Position numbers and translations under genes: made by a program. From Sphagnum magellanicum (taxonomy: Eukaryota > Streptophyta > Sphagnopsida > Sphagnales > Sphagnaceae), in assembly GCA_021904315.1 (NCBI GenBank), contig CM038923.1, positions 12,654,038 to 12,718,037 of the forward strand: DNA of 64,000 bases. Reading direction: 5' to 3'. A model generated the notes under the pieces. The model was not told the DNA's origin, did not search any database, and saw only the letters and a program-made list of their open reading frames with translations. This document shows, in pieces, positions 29,635 through 41,039 of the stretch (position 1 is the first letter of the stretch; every line of letters starts with the position of its first letter).

Positions 29635-31479
29635 TCAGGGTAAATAAGGGGGAGGGGGAGGTGGTGGTGATGGACCTGACAGTGGAATTGCTCCAAATAT
29701 AGTGTTAGCATCTATGCCAGTGGATGTCACTGTTGAAACTGCAATCAGTGCAGCAGTTAATGCTGCATTTCCAGCCACAGTTGGCTCTGCCTGACCGTAG
29801 CTGTCACGGTAGTCTCTGTACTCATCCCGTACATTTGGGCCCCCAACCATTGCACCCACAATAACATGAGGATTGGGAGCATTCTTGTAAAGCCATTGGC
29901 GACCCTGTTGACAACCATACCGCACTCCATTCTTTGGAATTGATGCAGCTCGGTGATGAACTTGTTTTGGGTATTTGTCCCCGTACCCTACTACATAACT
30001 CATGTTCAAAGGATTCTTCCCTAGGATATAGTCTAATTGAGTTCTAGAGAAATTACGCAAAGTCTCCACAGGAAAACTATAGGGACCACAATTATAGCTT
30101 GGAACAGATGCAACCCTCAAATAGTCTGCATACAATGCAGACAGAAATGCAGCACTTGCTACATACTGCAAAGGCTGCCCACCTCCATGGTTCAATTCAA
30201 CAAGCCCACCTTTAGTGCGGTTGAACGTTTTGAAGTTGGGTAAGTACGAGCACATGACAGTATTTGTTTCATTCCAGTACTGCTGCAGTTGCGCCTCGTA
30301 TGGGTACCCAGGTGATTGCAATACATGCAGCCTTGTCAACAATAACTGGGCACCAGCAAGTTTGTTATCCCATGAGAAAATGCCATACCATGGGCCTCCA
30401 CCTTTTGCACCTGCATGAGCTGCCAGTATTGGGTTGGTGACAAGGGACAGGTATGAACTATTCCCTGTTGCGTAATACAGCCATGCACCCCCCCATATGT
30501 ACTCATCCCAGAAACCTGTTGAGTTGTAGAAGACTTGCTCTCCTGGGGGAAGCTGAGTAACAAAACGGTTCCGCTTTCCACCATCCCGAGCAAAGGTGAA
30601 AATATTTCTAGCAGCCATAAGCAGTTTTGAAGAATATGCAGGCGAGTCAGCCCTGAACACTATGGAGGCTGCTGCTAGGGCAGCTGCCATTTCTCCACCC
30701 AGGTCTGGACCAGATGAGACAGTGTAGGCTGGACGGGCATAATCCATGTCCTCTGGCCGCTCCCAACAACTATGGTCGTTAGCAATAGACTCATTTCCAG
30801 CACCTACCTGTGCAAAAACTGTCTGGATGTTGGTGGAAGAGATATTGAAGGTCTTCATCATGTAGTCCGTTCCCCACTTTATGATCTCCTTCACATGCTC
30901 GTACTCTCCAGCTGCTTGGTATTTCTCTGCATACTCAATAACACTCCAGCTCAACAGAGTCATTGCATATGCACCTGGGAACCCAAACTTGATGTTGTCA
31001 CCAGCATCATAGAAACCTCCAGAAAGAGATGTGGGTGGTGCACCAATTGCATCAGACCCATCCCGGACAGCTGATGTCCCTCGCCATGAAATATTGTTTG
31101 AAGAGGGCAATACACCAGATTTTTGTGCATCAAAGAACAAAAGAGATTTCTGCAAAGCGATTGTGTAATTGTCAAGTGGTTGTGGAGAGTGGTGCTTGCG
31201 AGGTGCCACTTTCCATATGAGGATGGCCAAGCCCACTGTTGCACTTGCACCAAAAAGCACGCACAAGAAAATGAAGAACAACTTGCGGCTACATGTCATG
31301 CACCCTAGATCGACTTGTGGTTTTGCCTTGTGTCTGGCTGGTTCCAAAAGCCAACTCTGCTGAGTCTCCTCCAGGCTTCTTACAGATGCACGATCAAAGT
31401 CCAAGTTTCGGCTCTGATTGTCCTCTGCACCAGAGTCCATTGCTGCTACATCCAATGGGCCTCCCCATGTATTGTACAT
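29635..31479 (-). CDS. KOR: KORRIGAN-type membrane endo-1,4-beta-glucanase (GH9)
   Basis: Intact 614-residue frame in one exon. It is a type II membrane protein: a cytosolic N-terminus starting MYNTWGGPLD with the LEETQQSWLL dileucine-type sorting segment, one membrane helix at about 67-90 (LFFIFLCVLFGASATVGLAI onward), then a GH9 domain facing the lumen or apoplast. The nucleophile/base block GGFYDAGDN is at about 154-162 and the acid Glu is in EPTVAGN at about 565. There are many N-glycosylation sequons and a Pro-rich tail of seven prolines. Length and order match Arabidopsis KOR1 (621 residues), which acts with the cellulose synthase complex in wall formation and cytokinesis. KOR1's second sorting motif YVDL reads QVDL here. 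The absence of introns is unusual, because KOR1 genes are normally multi-exonic. Confidence 0.95.
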   Translation of the reverse strand: MYNTWGGPLDVAAMDSGAEDNQSRNLDFDRASVRSLEETQQSWLLEPARHKAKPQVDLGCMTCSRKLFFIFLCVLFGASATVGLAILIWKVAPRKHHSPQPLDNYTIALQKSLLFFDAQKSGVLPSSNNISWRGTSAVRDGSDAIGAPPTSLSGGFYDAGDNIKFGFPGAYAMTLLSWSVIEYAEKYQAAGEYEHVKEIIKWGTDYMMKTFNISSTNIQTVFAQVGAGNESIANDHSCWERPEDMDYARPAYTVSSGPDLGGEMAAALAAASIVFRADSPAYSSKLLMAARNIFTFARDGGKRNRFVTQLPPGEQVFYNSTGFWDEYIWGGAWLYYATGNSSYLSLVTNPILAAHAGAKGGGPWYGIFSWDNKLAGAQLLLTRLHVLQSPGYPYEAQLQQYWNETNTVMCSYLPNFKTFNRTKGGLVELNHGGGQPLQYVASAAFLSALYADYLRVASVPSYNCGPYSFPVETLRNFSRTQLDYILGKNPLNMSYVVGYGDKYPKQVHHRAASIPKNGVRYGCQQGRQWLYKNAPNPHVIVGAMVGGPNVRDEYRDYRDSYGQAEPTVAGNAALTAALIAVSTVTSTGIDANTIFGAIPLSGPSPPPPPPPYLP

Positions 31480-33120
31480 CTTTCACCCTGTGTGGTTACA
31501 ATCGCTGGAGACCACTGATGAGTAAAGAGCAAGTGCAGCAAGCTCTTCACAGCAACAACTGCAATTTTTTCGCCTTAATGCAATCTGTCACAACCACCAA
31601 ACACAAAATGAAAGTGAGAAATAGAGACCACAAAGTGTAATAAGCTAAATGCACATGGGAAAGAAACAGATGGAAGGATGACCTAATTGCTCAAAATCTG
31701 CAGCCTTCTCTGGCTGTAATCTCTAGCAGTGCTGAAGGAACTTGAGAGATTCCTAACGTGAAAGTCTGAGTAGGAAGATGCAAGTGTCTGCAACAACAAA
31801 GGATTGTGAGAGAATGCTTTGAGAAGAAAGAGGTAAGACAAATTCAATCCTCTTCAGTTAGTTTCCCCTTGCTTCTGCTCGATTCAGTCTTCTCTGCCTC
31901 CTCTCTTGGTTGTTAGATTTCTTCAGTCTTTCTCTTGGATTTTCAGTTTTTTGTTTTTCTTTTTTCAATCCATTTCTCCTCCTTCGCATGTCTGTGTTTC
32001 TTCATCTTGTCCTCAAGCATTTCTTCATATCGTTCCTTGATCTTTTCCATTTTGAGTTGTCTTGTATTCTTCAAATTACAGCCTATACATTTGAATGCTC
32101 TTTCATCTGATGTGATCGAGTCCCAAGAATAATGAAGAATCATTTTCCTCTATCTACACGCTGTTGGTCAAGAAAGAAAAACCTTTGTGAATGTTGAGAC
32201 TAATATTTCTGCAAAGAAAGAACGTTGACAAACAGACGGCATTGTTCACAACAAGAGTGACGACGACAAGGATGATACACAGACAGCTCAAAGATTGTGC
32301 CTCTCTTACTGTCGCAGACGGAAAACTTGGAAGACCTTGTCCTGTGGCGCCTCCTCCTCTCCTTCTCCTTCTCCTCCTCCAGCTCGTATTCTTCTTCTTC
32401 TTCTTTTTCTTCTTCCTTCTCCTCGTCGGGTCTTCAGCGCCGATCTCTCTCAATCCCGAAAATAAAACTCTCTCTTCTACTCCCACACCTTCCAAGTCAA
32501 AAGTGGCTACAGCGAAGGCACAAAACAAAGTCTACAACAACAACATCATCATCTTCCTCCTCCTCATCATCATCATCATCACCTTCTTCTTCTTCTTATT
32601 CTAGAAGATCTCTTTCTCGAGTCCCTTCTGCCTGGAATCAAAAGTTTTTCCCCCAGCTGCAACTTTAAACAACCGACGTGCAAATTATTGTTCCACAAAC
32701 GTCCAAAAGGATCCAAATCAAACACACACACACACACACACACAACCACTCACTCTCAAGCTTCTTCCTCAGTCTCACTCAGATCACAAAAGCTCTTCAG
32801 CTGAGGGCGGAAGGGGGAAAGGAGCAGGCAAGCTACTCGAGAGCTGGAAGAAGAAATAAAAAAGCACCAAGCAAGCAAACAGAGAAGCAAGCAACCAGCA
32901 CAACCTGCAGCCCAAAAAAAAACAAAACAAAACAAAAACCGTCAAAAAATCAGTCAAAAAAATCAATCAATAATGCAGCTGGCTTCCTGACTGGCTGGGG
33001 TTGCAGTAGGGCAAAACTCAAGAACTGACATTGTTTCCATAGTACTCACTCGAAAAGAGTGAGTGGCAGAAAACACCACACAACAAAGCTGACACTCTGA
33101 CAAAGTGGAAGGGGGAAGCC
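31480..33120 (-). other. Upstream region of the GH9 gene with simple repeats
   Basis: Likely 5'UTR and promoter of the minus-strand GH9 gene. It contains a CT/TTC-rich tract at about 32340-32425 (GA-rich on the gene strand), a CAT/CTT trinucleotide tract near 32540-32600, an (AC)11 microsatellite at 32722-32743, and an A/C-rich run near 32905-32970. The exact transcription start is not visible. No additional gene is supported. Confidence 0.5.
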
Positions 33121-33124
33121 CCAG

Positions 33125-33585
33125 TCCGTGGGCTTTACTGGAATACGAGCCCATAAGTTCAACATTTTAGTGTCAAATTATTTATTTATTTTTAAAAATT
33201 CTCTATACATATATTTTTTATTTTCTGTTTTCCTTCGCAAAAAATTTGTTCTTTGCAAAGTTTTTTTTTTGGTGAAAATTTTAGAATTTGGAAAAATAAT
33301 ATCATTGGTATCGAAGTTGCTAAGGTATTAATAATGTACTAATAGCAAACCATCTGGACCAATCATTATGATTGAGGGATCAGAAACACAGAGTAGTAGT
33401 CAGATCATATTTAGTACACTGTTCTCTAGCAGGTGCACAGCTTTGTAACACATTTTACCCGCCTCAGCAAACCATGCAAATATACGGGATCAAAACCATT
33501 TTACTGACCCATATTTTGACTTTTCTTCATCCAATTTCAATGTGCACGGTGCAGGCCCTTATTCCAGTAAACCCCATGGCTGAGG
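33125..33585. mobile_element. Candidate MITE with imperfect terminal inverted repeats
   Basis: The left end has gtgggctttactggaatacg and the right end has the reverse complement of a close relative. The core tttactggaata at 33134-33145 is exactly inverted at 33560-33571, and the flanking 10 bases on each side match about two-thirds. The interior is AT-rich and non-coding. Target duplications were not found, so the element call is tentative. Confidence 0.4.
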
Positions 33586-33919
33586 GCTTTACTAGGCTTA
33601 AAGACTTGCTTCAATTTTATTTTTTAATATATTTTTTGCTTTGTATAGAAAGGAAAAAAAAAAAAACGGGGTATGTTTCAATAAACAGAACACCCACTCT
33701 GATGGGTGTTCCAGTTTTCAAAACACCCCGTCAAACAATGAAAGAAAAAAATATGCTGGGTAACATGCCCTCCCCTTACAAGAAAAAATTGGGGCCGGTC
33801 TTTACGACAGTATAAGTTGAGAGATTATGTAAAGGCCACCACCTGGGCCAATATTATATCTGGCCAATCAGAAGTAGTCTTTTTCTTCTTCTTTTTGGAA
33901 AACTCTGGCAACAAGCTTA

Positions 33920-34325
33920 CCCCATAGTCCCCAAAATTTGGCAAAAAATGATGACAAACAGATTTGGAAAGAGAAATTCCATGCAGCCAATGGGAAGGCT
34001 CAGCATGAACTCATGAAGGGTCCAGCTTTTTTCTTTTGAGAAGGGGGTGTGGGGGGAGGAGGGGATTTTTTCCCTTGTTCCCATCAAGTTCCCAAATTGT
34101 TCCCAAGTGTGTTCCTCAAGATGCTCCCAATAGCACCTGGATTTTATCCCATATGATTTGCCCAAAGTTCAACTCCCATGTATATAAACTGAAAATATAA
34201 AATCTAGGGGAGCACAATTGATTTTATTTTGCAACTGGAGGTTCAAAGAGGTGCTTCTATTGCGGGGCATGCCCAATGTTCCAAAAACTTGCTGATGGAC
34301 CAATCAATATGCCTCCTTGACATTG
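33920..34325 (+). repeat. Dispersed repeat family, best single copy
   Basis: Collinear with 9195-9700: tgatgacaaacagatttgga, then catgcagccaatgggaaggc, then several 'ttcccaa' phrases, then cccaatagcacctgg, then gcaactggaggttcaaagag, ending with gatggaccaatcaatatgcc near 34290. Similarity is roughly 75-80% by eye. There is no open frame. Confidence 0.7.
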
Positions 34326-34329
34326 ATTT

Positions 34330-36740
34330 GTACTGGGCCTTGTGGGGACCTCTTTAAAGGGTTTAGGATTTGAAGGCTACCACTTCAACCCTCTACTTCA
34401 ACAACAGGCCATCTTACTGCTGCAGGTGGACCTACTCTGAAGAGTGTTGTAATTTGCCTAACCTCACTCATTTATTGTTTTCTAGACAAATTTAGTTTGA
34501 TTAGATTATCTTGTAGCAGTTTATTAGTAGTCCAAGTTTAGTTTGCCAATGAATGAATAGTGATTGAGCTTATTGTAAAGGGAGACTATTTGATTTGTCA
34601 ACTAAAAGTGTGATTGAGAGATTTGTTGACAATTGAGACATTTTTTAATTTGAGAATGAATTTTTTAAAAAGAAAAAACAATACTAAATTTTTTTGAGAG
34701 AAGAGGTCTTTCTGAGTGAACGCTTCTTCTACATTGGCCAGGGTGAACCGGCACCCATGTCTATGCTTCACCTTTTTGAGTGAGGCCTCTTAGGGGTCAC
34801 ATATTAAGCCCAAAAAACATTAGATTTGAAACTCAGAGACCCTGATTTAGTCCAAACATCCCATATTTGTCATGTTTAGAAATAATTTAAATGGATTTGA
34901 ACATGGGTGCTATTTCACCCAAGGCCTTCTTCACCTTCTATCTCAATTTTAACAAGCAATTGAGTGATTCTTCTTTTACAGCACTATTTGTCTCTATTCA
35001 GACTTTCATTTTTTTCATCCTCAACTTCAGTTGAACAACTAGCTCCTTGACTAAAGCATCATATGGTCTACCATCATTGAGTGTCTTCACAGTCTACAAG
35101 GAAGGCTGCTGTTTCACCAGTGTTAGTTTGTAAACTAATTCAGTGGCTATTTGCCCAATAAGGCTGTTGTATCCACGAAGTGATTTCTTTCAACAAATAT
35201 GACTACTTATTGTTGTCATTGGTGTTTTTGTAGATTGTAAAAGACACATGTGAGTAGATCTGAAGTGGCCACAACTTGGAGATACTTAATTCTCAATAAT
35301 CGGACTTGCCACAAAAAGAGATTTTGGAGGCACGTTTGGGTAACCCATTTGAGAGAATGTGCTATTAGAGATACTTTTTTATGTTCCAGAATGTAGCAAC
35401 AAAATATATGCACATGATGACAACGGACCTCAACCTCATGGATGAGGTTTCAATTTTTGTTCAGGGTGGAAGCTTGAGGTCCTCATGGACCCCATCTCTT
35501 GGAGACCCTTCTGCAAATGCCTAGAGCACATGAAGCAACTTGTTATGGTAGGGTTTTCATACAATATGAACCTTCACACATGCTAGAAAAACTTAAGTGT
35601 GATTGGTCCTTAATGCCTTCTCAAAATTTTGCTAGTTGCCATTCATCAAACAAAATTGTGGAGTTCTTGAACAATTTGTCATGTATTGAACAAAGTGTAA
35701 ACCAAAAGGGGGAGTAGAATGGTTGAAAAAGAAGAGGAGAGAGAACAAGACTAAATACCTTGCAATATTTTAAATTAAATCTCAACTCACAATATTTTGT
35801 AATTGTGCTCACATATTAGAGTTATCCATAAAGTCACGCAATTAGGGGGTGAGAACTGCCAGTTTTGACACAATAAGGTATCAAATGCAGGGAATGAAAA
35901 TTTTACAAAACGAAATAACTGGGATCCAAACTAGTTTTTCCACCAATTTTGGTGGTAAATTGAGTTTTATCCTGTCTTTCCTTTTTCCTGACGGCCTCCA
36001 CTGCTGCTACATATATTTTCACTGCTCCTACCTGTGCAACTACTGTAATTAGTCTTGAACCTTGTGCATTAAATGCTGAGTTTTAGCATTTCATACTGAG
36101 ATTTAATAAAATTTCATTACTTTGCAAATACCATTGAAAGAGAGGATAGGGGGTGAAAGCAGGCCCAAGAGAGAGTGAAGACTTCACAGATAACTCTATT
36201 GAATAAAGTGATAACAAGGGGGTGGAAGAGAATGGCTCAGAACCAGGCATCACAAACACTTAGGCCCTGCCTATAGATGATATCTTGTAGATGTATTTTT
36301 CACATTTTTATAAAAATATATATGTTTGTGTCCATGGATGTATGTATGTATGTATGTAATCATATATAAGTGTGCATAGGTACATGTATATGTATTTAAA
36401 ACATCCCAAAACTTTTCTATCATATTTGAATTCTATGTTAAAAACCAATATAGACAAGAACAAGAATTTCAATAAAACACATGTCTCTCCACCGACAATC
36501 ATTTATAATTAAAAGAGAGATAGCAAAAGTTTTGATTAGGAAAATGGGGACAAAGGCTTATATATATATGGGAAAAGCCCTGCAAACATATATTGAATTT
36601 TTAATTTTTTCAACACGCTTATATAAATTCATTATTTGAAAATGGTTTTGATTTACAAATAAATTGAACCATTTTCCCATCACATCTATTAAGTGTTTTT
36701 TGGTGGTTGCTTTGCATTTAAATCTCACAGTTAATCTAGA
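34330..36740. other. Intergenic stretch with short dispersed repeats
   Basis: No gene. tagagttatccataaagtca at 35817 (21 bp exact, including the next c) recurs at 60089. The segment 36247-36300 matches 11693-11755 in part. An (ATGT) microsatellite is near 36335-36357. Confidence 0.45.
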
Positions 36741-36741
36741 A

Positions 36742-37262
36742 TTAAATATGTTTATGGAAATGATTAAAATATCTAATAATTTTATTTTTCTCATTGTGGT
36801 AATACAAATTGGGGGACATAATCAAGTAATTTGAAAGCAAGATATTAAGTTTATGATCTATCCAAGATGTTTGTGTTGATCCAGAATAACATTGTTGTAT
36901 TGGTGCATTTGTCCATATGTGATCTATTTGTGTGTCACTTATAGTAATGCTTTTTAAAAAGGTGAGTTTAAAATTGTATTTTTTCGTAAACGTTTGTAAA
37001 GTTGTTGATTGAATTGTATTTGTCAACAAATTTATGTTGAAATCTCCAATTATCACAATTGGACAATTTGAAGGCATTTTGTGTATAAATTTTTTAACAT
37101 ATAATTAAAATGTGATAGTTGCATTGATGGTGGTTTATGTACTACAAGTACATATAATGCATCATGTGTGTTATTATTGAAAAATGTAGTAATAAACTTA
37201 GTTCTTGAATGTGTCATTGTTGTGTTGTCTATTGATGAAACATTATCATCATAAAACATCAT
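36742..37262 (-). pseudogene. EEP-type endonuclease domain at the Helentron C-terminus
   Basis: Two frames, split near 37060-37080. The first has YVLVVHKPPSMQLSHFN. The second begins MPSNCPIVIIGDFNIN with the GDFN metal-site motif at about 37036-37047, then QIDHIWTN, then WIDHKLNI. GDFN plus DHI plus DH is the signature of endonuclease/exonuclease/phosphatase domains found in non-LTR retrotransposons and in Helentrons. It lies directly downstream of the helicase on the same strand, as in Helentrons, and no reverse transcriptase accompanies it. Confidence 0.75.
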
Positions 37263-37518
37263 AGTGCCATGTTCATCATAGCAAGATAATATTTGGAAAT
37301 TTATGATAAAACATTACAAAATTTTGAATTTATATCAAGAGTTTTCATTTTTCTTACATTTAAACAAAGAATATGAGATGTTAACAAATTTGGATATTAA
37401 AAAACATCTTCAAAATGCTATACCAAAGAACAAGCATTTAGAGATTGTATAATTATAAATTTTGACTGGTAGGATTGTGAAAATGCAATAGTAATTTGTA
37501 TTGTGCATGTGTTCTTAA

Positions 37519-39490
37519 TCATAACATTTCTTCTTGAATGAAATGATATATTTGAAAGTTCTTACTTAATAATGGGGAAAGTAAATACAAATGATTTTTG
37601 AAACAAACTTTTAAAAGTGATGTATATGTTAAGCCATATTTTGTCAAACCATTTGACTCAAATGCTAAATAATCAAAAGTTAACCCTTGCGAACGATGCA
37701 TAGTGCATGATATAACTAATTGGGAACTGATTTTTGTAATAGTGTGAAAAGGATTATTTCTTATTTGTATTTCAACAACTTTATGTTCAATTGGCGTCCA
37801 ATTCTTATCAAGCCTAGGAAATTTTTCATACACATGAAAATATTTTATTCATGTTTTATGTTCAATTTGAGAATTCAAAATGAGAAAGACATGTTTCAGC
37901 ATGAACATCATGTGCTAAAAATGTGAATGTTACACTCAATGTGTTTTGAAATGTTTTTTTGTTATGCATAGTTGTTTTGACATTTGTGTAAAATAAATAT
38001 GGTAAAGTGTTATCAATAGGTGGTATTTGAAAACAATTTTGATTCATAAACTTTATATTTCAGTTGTTTGTGAAGCGATTCAAAACCTATTTAATACATC
38101 AATAAAATCAATATCATCTTGTCGCATGATTTGTTTTAATTCATAACATCATACATATTTTGACCAATAGTTTATTGCAATAGAATATTAATAATTGATT
38201 TGAAAATCCATGAATTTTGAATATGGGGAGTTTGATGAAAATCATTGATCATTATTACATCCAATCTGCCCATGAATTCATTATCAACTTGTTTTATCAC
38301 ACATAATCTACAATCAATGAAATTCAACATCCTATTACCAACTAAAAATATTTCATCTATAGCAAATAAACAAAGTTGATCATATGTTTTTATAAAAATG
38401 TCACCTTTCGTCACTTAATGCATTAAGTTTTGTAAAGTTTTTGTTTAATGGAATTACAAATGCGGAATGTATTGTTGTCCATTAATGTTAAATTCTATTT
38501 TTCCAATATATGTTAATTTCATAACTTTTGGTTTTAAAAGGCCAACATTTGTAATTTGATTAATATAATATTGTAACATGTTTTGTATAATACATGTGGA
38601 AAAAAAAGGTTTTCTTGTGCCAACACCCCTTGCTAAAAAAATATAAAATGGTTTTGTTGAGTTTTTAGTTTTTTTGTATAAAATATCATTAACAATAGTT
38701 CTTTGTTCATTATTTAATTGTTTCATATGTAAATGAAATTTTTTATATGCCAGGAATTCATTTGTTTTTTTTAAACATTATGTGTTAATAATTTTTTAAA
38801 AATTATTTGATCTAAAAAGATTTTCATATGATATATCATATGGTTCAATATTTTTAGCATGTGTGAATAATATATTTTTATTTGGATTACTTGCATCATC
38901 AACTATTTCATTGGAAAATAGATTAACCAATAAATTTGTTTCATGAATTTTCACATTTTTTAAAAAATGTGATTCTAAATTGTCCCATTCAACATCATAA
39001 TTGTTTGATGGGTTAAAATTATACACAAATTGTTTTCTAATTTTTTATATTATTTTTTGGTTCAATGTAAGTGTTTTTCCAATAATCATAAGTTCTTCGT
39101 AAATTGAATTATGATATTTGAAAAGGCTTAAATAAAAGTAATAATTTTTTATAATGATTTTCTAGATTTTTTTGTTGATTAAATGATACCCAACAAATAA
39201 TTTTTCTTTTAGTGCATTTTTTTGTTTAGTTTTGTATCATAATTAGCTACAACTTCTACTAAACACAAATCATTTAACCTTTCATGTTGATTGATGTATT
39301 TATCAACCAATGATTTGTAATAAATTTTTATAGAATTTGGAGATAATTCTTGTAATTTTTTGTGATAATAATACAAATGTTCTATCTTGTTGTTACAAAG
39401 TGTTTCTAAATTGAAATGACCTTGTTGAATGATATAATGGTATAAATAAAGATATATGAACAACTTGTTGTATAGACATTTGTTATGCAT
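37519..39490 (-). pseudogene. PIF1-like helicase of the Helentron, broken
   Basis: Fragments in order: YINQHERLNDLCLVEVVANY (about 39280), then LNNEQRTIVNDILYKKTK with a ruined Walker A (LARGVGTRKPF) at about 38640, then Walker B FAIDEIFLVGNRM and a DFHQTPHIQ motif at about 38370-38220, and finally MHRSQGLTFDYLAFE plus a GLTYTSL segment at about 37700-37610. These are the helicase motifs I, II, III and V/VI of Helitron helicases. Stops separate the fragments. Confidence 0.8.
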
Positions 39491-39877
39491 TTAAAAATGC
39501 ATTTCCTAATTTTTGATCGATTCAAATATTTCAATTTGTTCAAATTTACATTTTTCCAATATGATTTTCAATTTTTGAGTTATATAATTGCCTATATTTG
39601 TTAAATAAGACGTACAATATGATGCACATGCATATGGATCCAAATTGTATTGGGTGTCAATATTTGCTTCCCATAAAAGTTTTGCATGTATGTTAAATAC
39701 ATTTGTATGTATATCACTTAATTTTCATTTAAAAAATAAAATTGGTTTTTATATAATATATTGTAATCCCAAAATGTATGTTTTTTCATCTATTTGTAAA
39801 TTTAATAAAATTTTTCAAAAGATATATCTTCATATGATCCCATATCAATAAGTTTTTTATACATCTTCATACTAATG

Positions 39878-40594
39878 TCATGATGTTTTGATATACAATT
39901 TTCTTCTTCTAAAGGTAATAATATTTTTGTGTGTTTCATTTGTGGTTTCGGATATTGAAATTGACAAATTGTTTAATGTTGTTTTCCTACACATTCGTTT
40001 ATGTTGATGTATTTGCATGTTTTGAATTTTGTGTTTAAGCATTATTTGATCAATTGTTAAAAATTTATCCACAAAACATTCAATTTCTTCATTTTGAAAA
40101 AACCATATCTTGGAACATTTTCTATCCATAATAATCTTTGGATCATGAGGTAAACCTCCTAATTGAAATTCAATTATGAAAAAATACTCTTTCACTTGAC
40201 CAAATATCAAATTAGTATTTTAAATAAGTTTACAAAAACTGTTCATTCTATGTTCATAATAACGTGCACAAGTGATAGGGTCATTTTTGACAAGTTCTTT
40301 AATGTCCAATGATTTGTCGTTTTTTAAACCTACATTTTTACAAATGTAATCATCATATAATTTTTAAAATAATTTTACTAAAATTGGCCAATTATTAACA
40401 TTGTTTGTAAATGTCACAAAAAATGTTGGTGGTCCAAATTGTTTAATCATTGCAAACACATCTTTATGAATATGATCTAAATAATCTGGAAATCTTCTTA
40501 TATGGCCTAATTTTCTATAACCTAAATCTGATTTTAATATTTTGTCTAAATTCACATTATTTGAAAAATCATTAATTGTTAGAACATGATTCAA
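39878..40594 (-). pseudogene. Helitron Rep (HUH nuclease) region, broken
   Basis: The frame at 40594-40364 holds the Helitron_like_N pattern (GHIRRFPDYLDHIHKDVFAM, then FGPPTFFVTFTN). The next frame, at 40210-39878, gives YFFIIEFQLGGLPHDPKIIM, where the family has an His-containing metal-binding motif after the 'EFQ..G.PH' stretch. Only PHD-P remains, so the HUH site is degraded. The following CFVDKFLTIDQ and HKRMCRKTT match the family's downstream Rep segments. Confidence 0.7.
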
Positions 40595-41039
40595 TAGTTT
40601 TGCTTTACAAATATGAATCCATGCACAAGGTAGAATAAAATGAATTAAAACCTTGATAGTTTTAAAATATATATTATTTATGTGGTGTGCAAATTTTCTA
40701 TTTACATTAGTTAACTATGTTTGTATAACTTTTTGGTAAGTACATGCAAATGATGGTCTTGAATGACCAAAAAATAACATTGAAAAATTATATTCTTTTG
40801 AATGTACATCATGAAATAATCCAAGAGGTTGAAAACCTTCTCTAGGTGCTATTGTTATTGATTTGTCATTATCATCAACAACTTGTTCAACATTTAAAAT
40901 ATTTTGCATTAACGTGTCTATGCAATCTTCATCACATATTTCTTTGAATGTATCTAGATTCTTTGCTTGTATATTTTCAACAATGACATTTTTTTTTAAA
41001 TCCACACTTTCATTTACATTAACTAATTCCATCAAATTT

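Larger units (their letters stand above)
36742..41035 (-). mobile_element. Decayed endonuclease-bearing Helitron (Helentron-like)
   Basis: Along the minus strand the order is: an N-terminal region with TIAPREGFQPLGLFHD (about 40850), a Helitron_like_N block containing FGPPTFFVTFTN (about 40430), a Rep region, a helicase N-terminal segment, a PIF1-like helicase, and a terminal EEP-type endonuclease. This Rep-helicase-endonuclease order defines Helentron-type rolling-circle elements. Every part is broken by stops and frame changes, and the DNA is about 75% A+T. Element termini were not identified, so the limits given are those of recognisable coding sequence. Confidence 0.75.

Noticed and set aside
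30037..31640. Plus-strand frames opposite the GH9 gene
   Set aside because: They are antisense shadows of the GH9 coding sequence.
36308..36502. Minus-strand frame with Tyr/His repeats
   Set aside because: It arises from the ATGT microsatellite.
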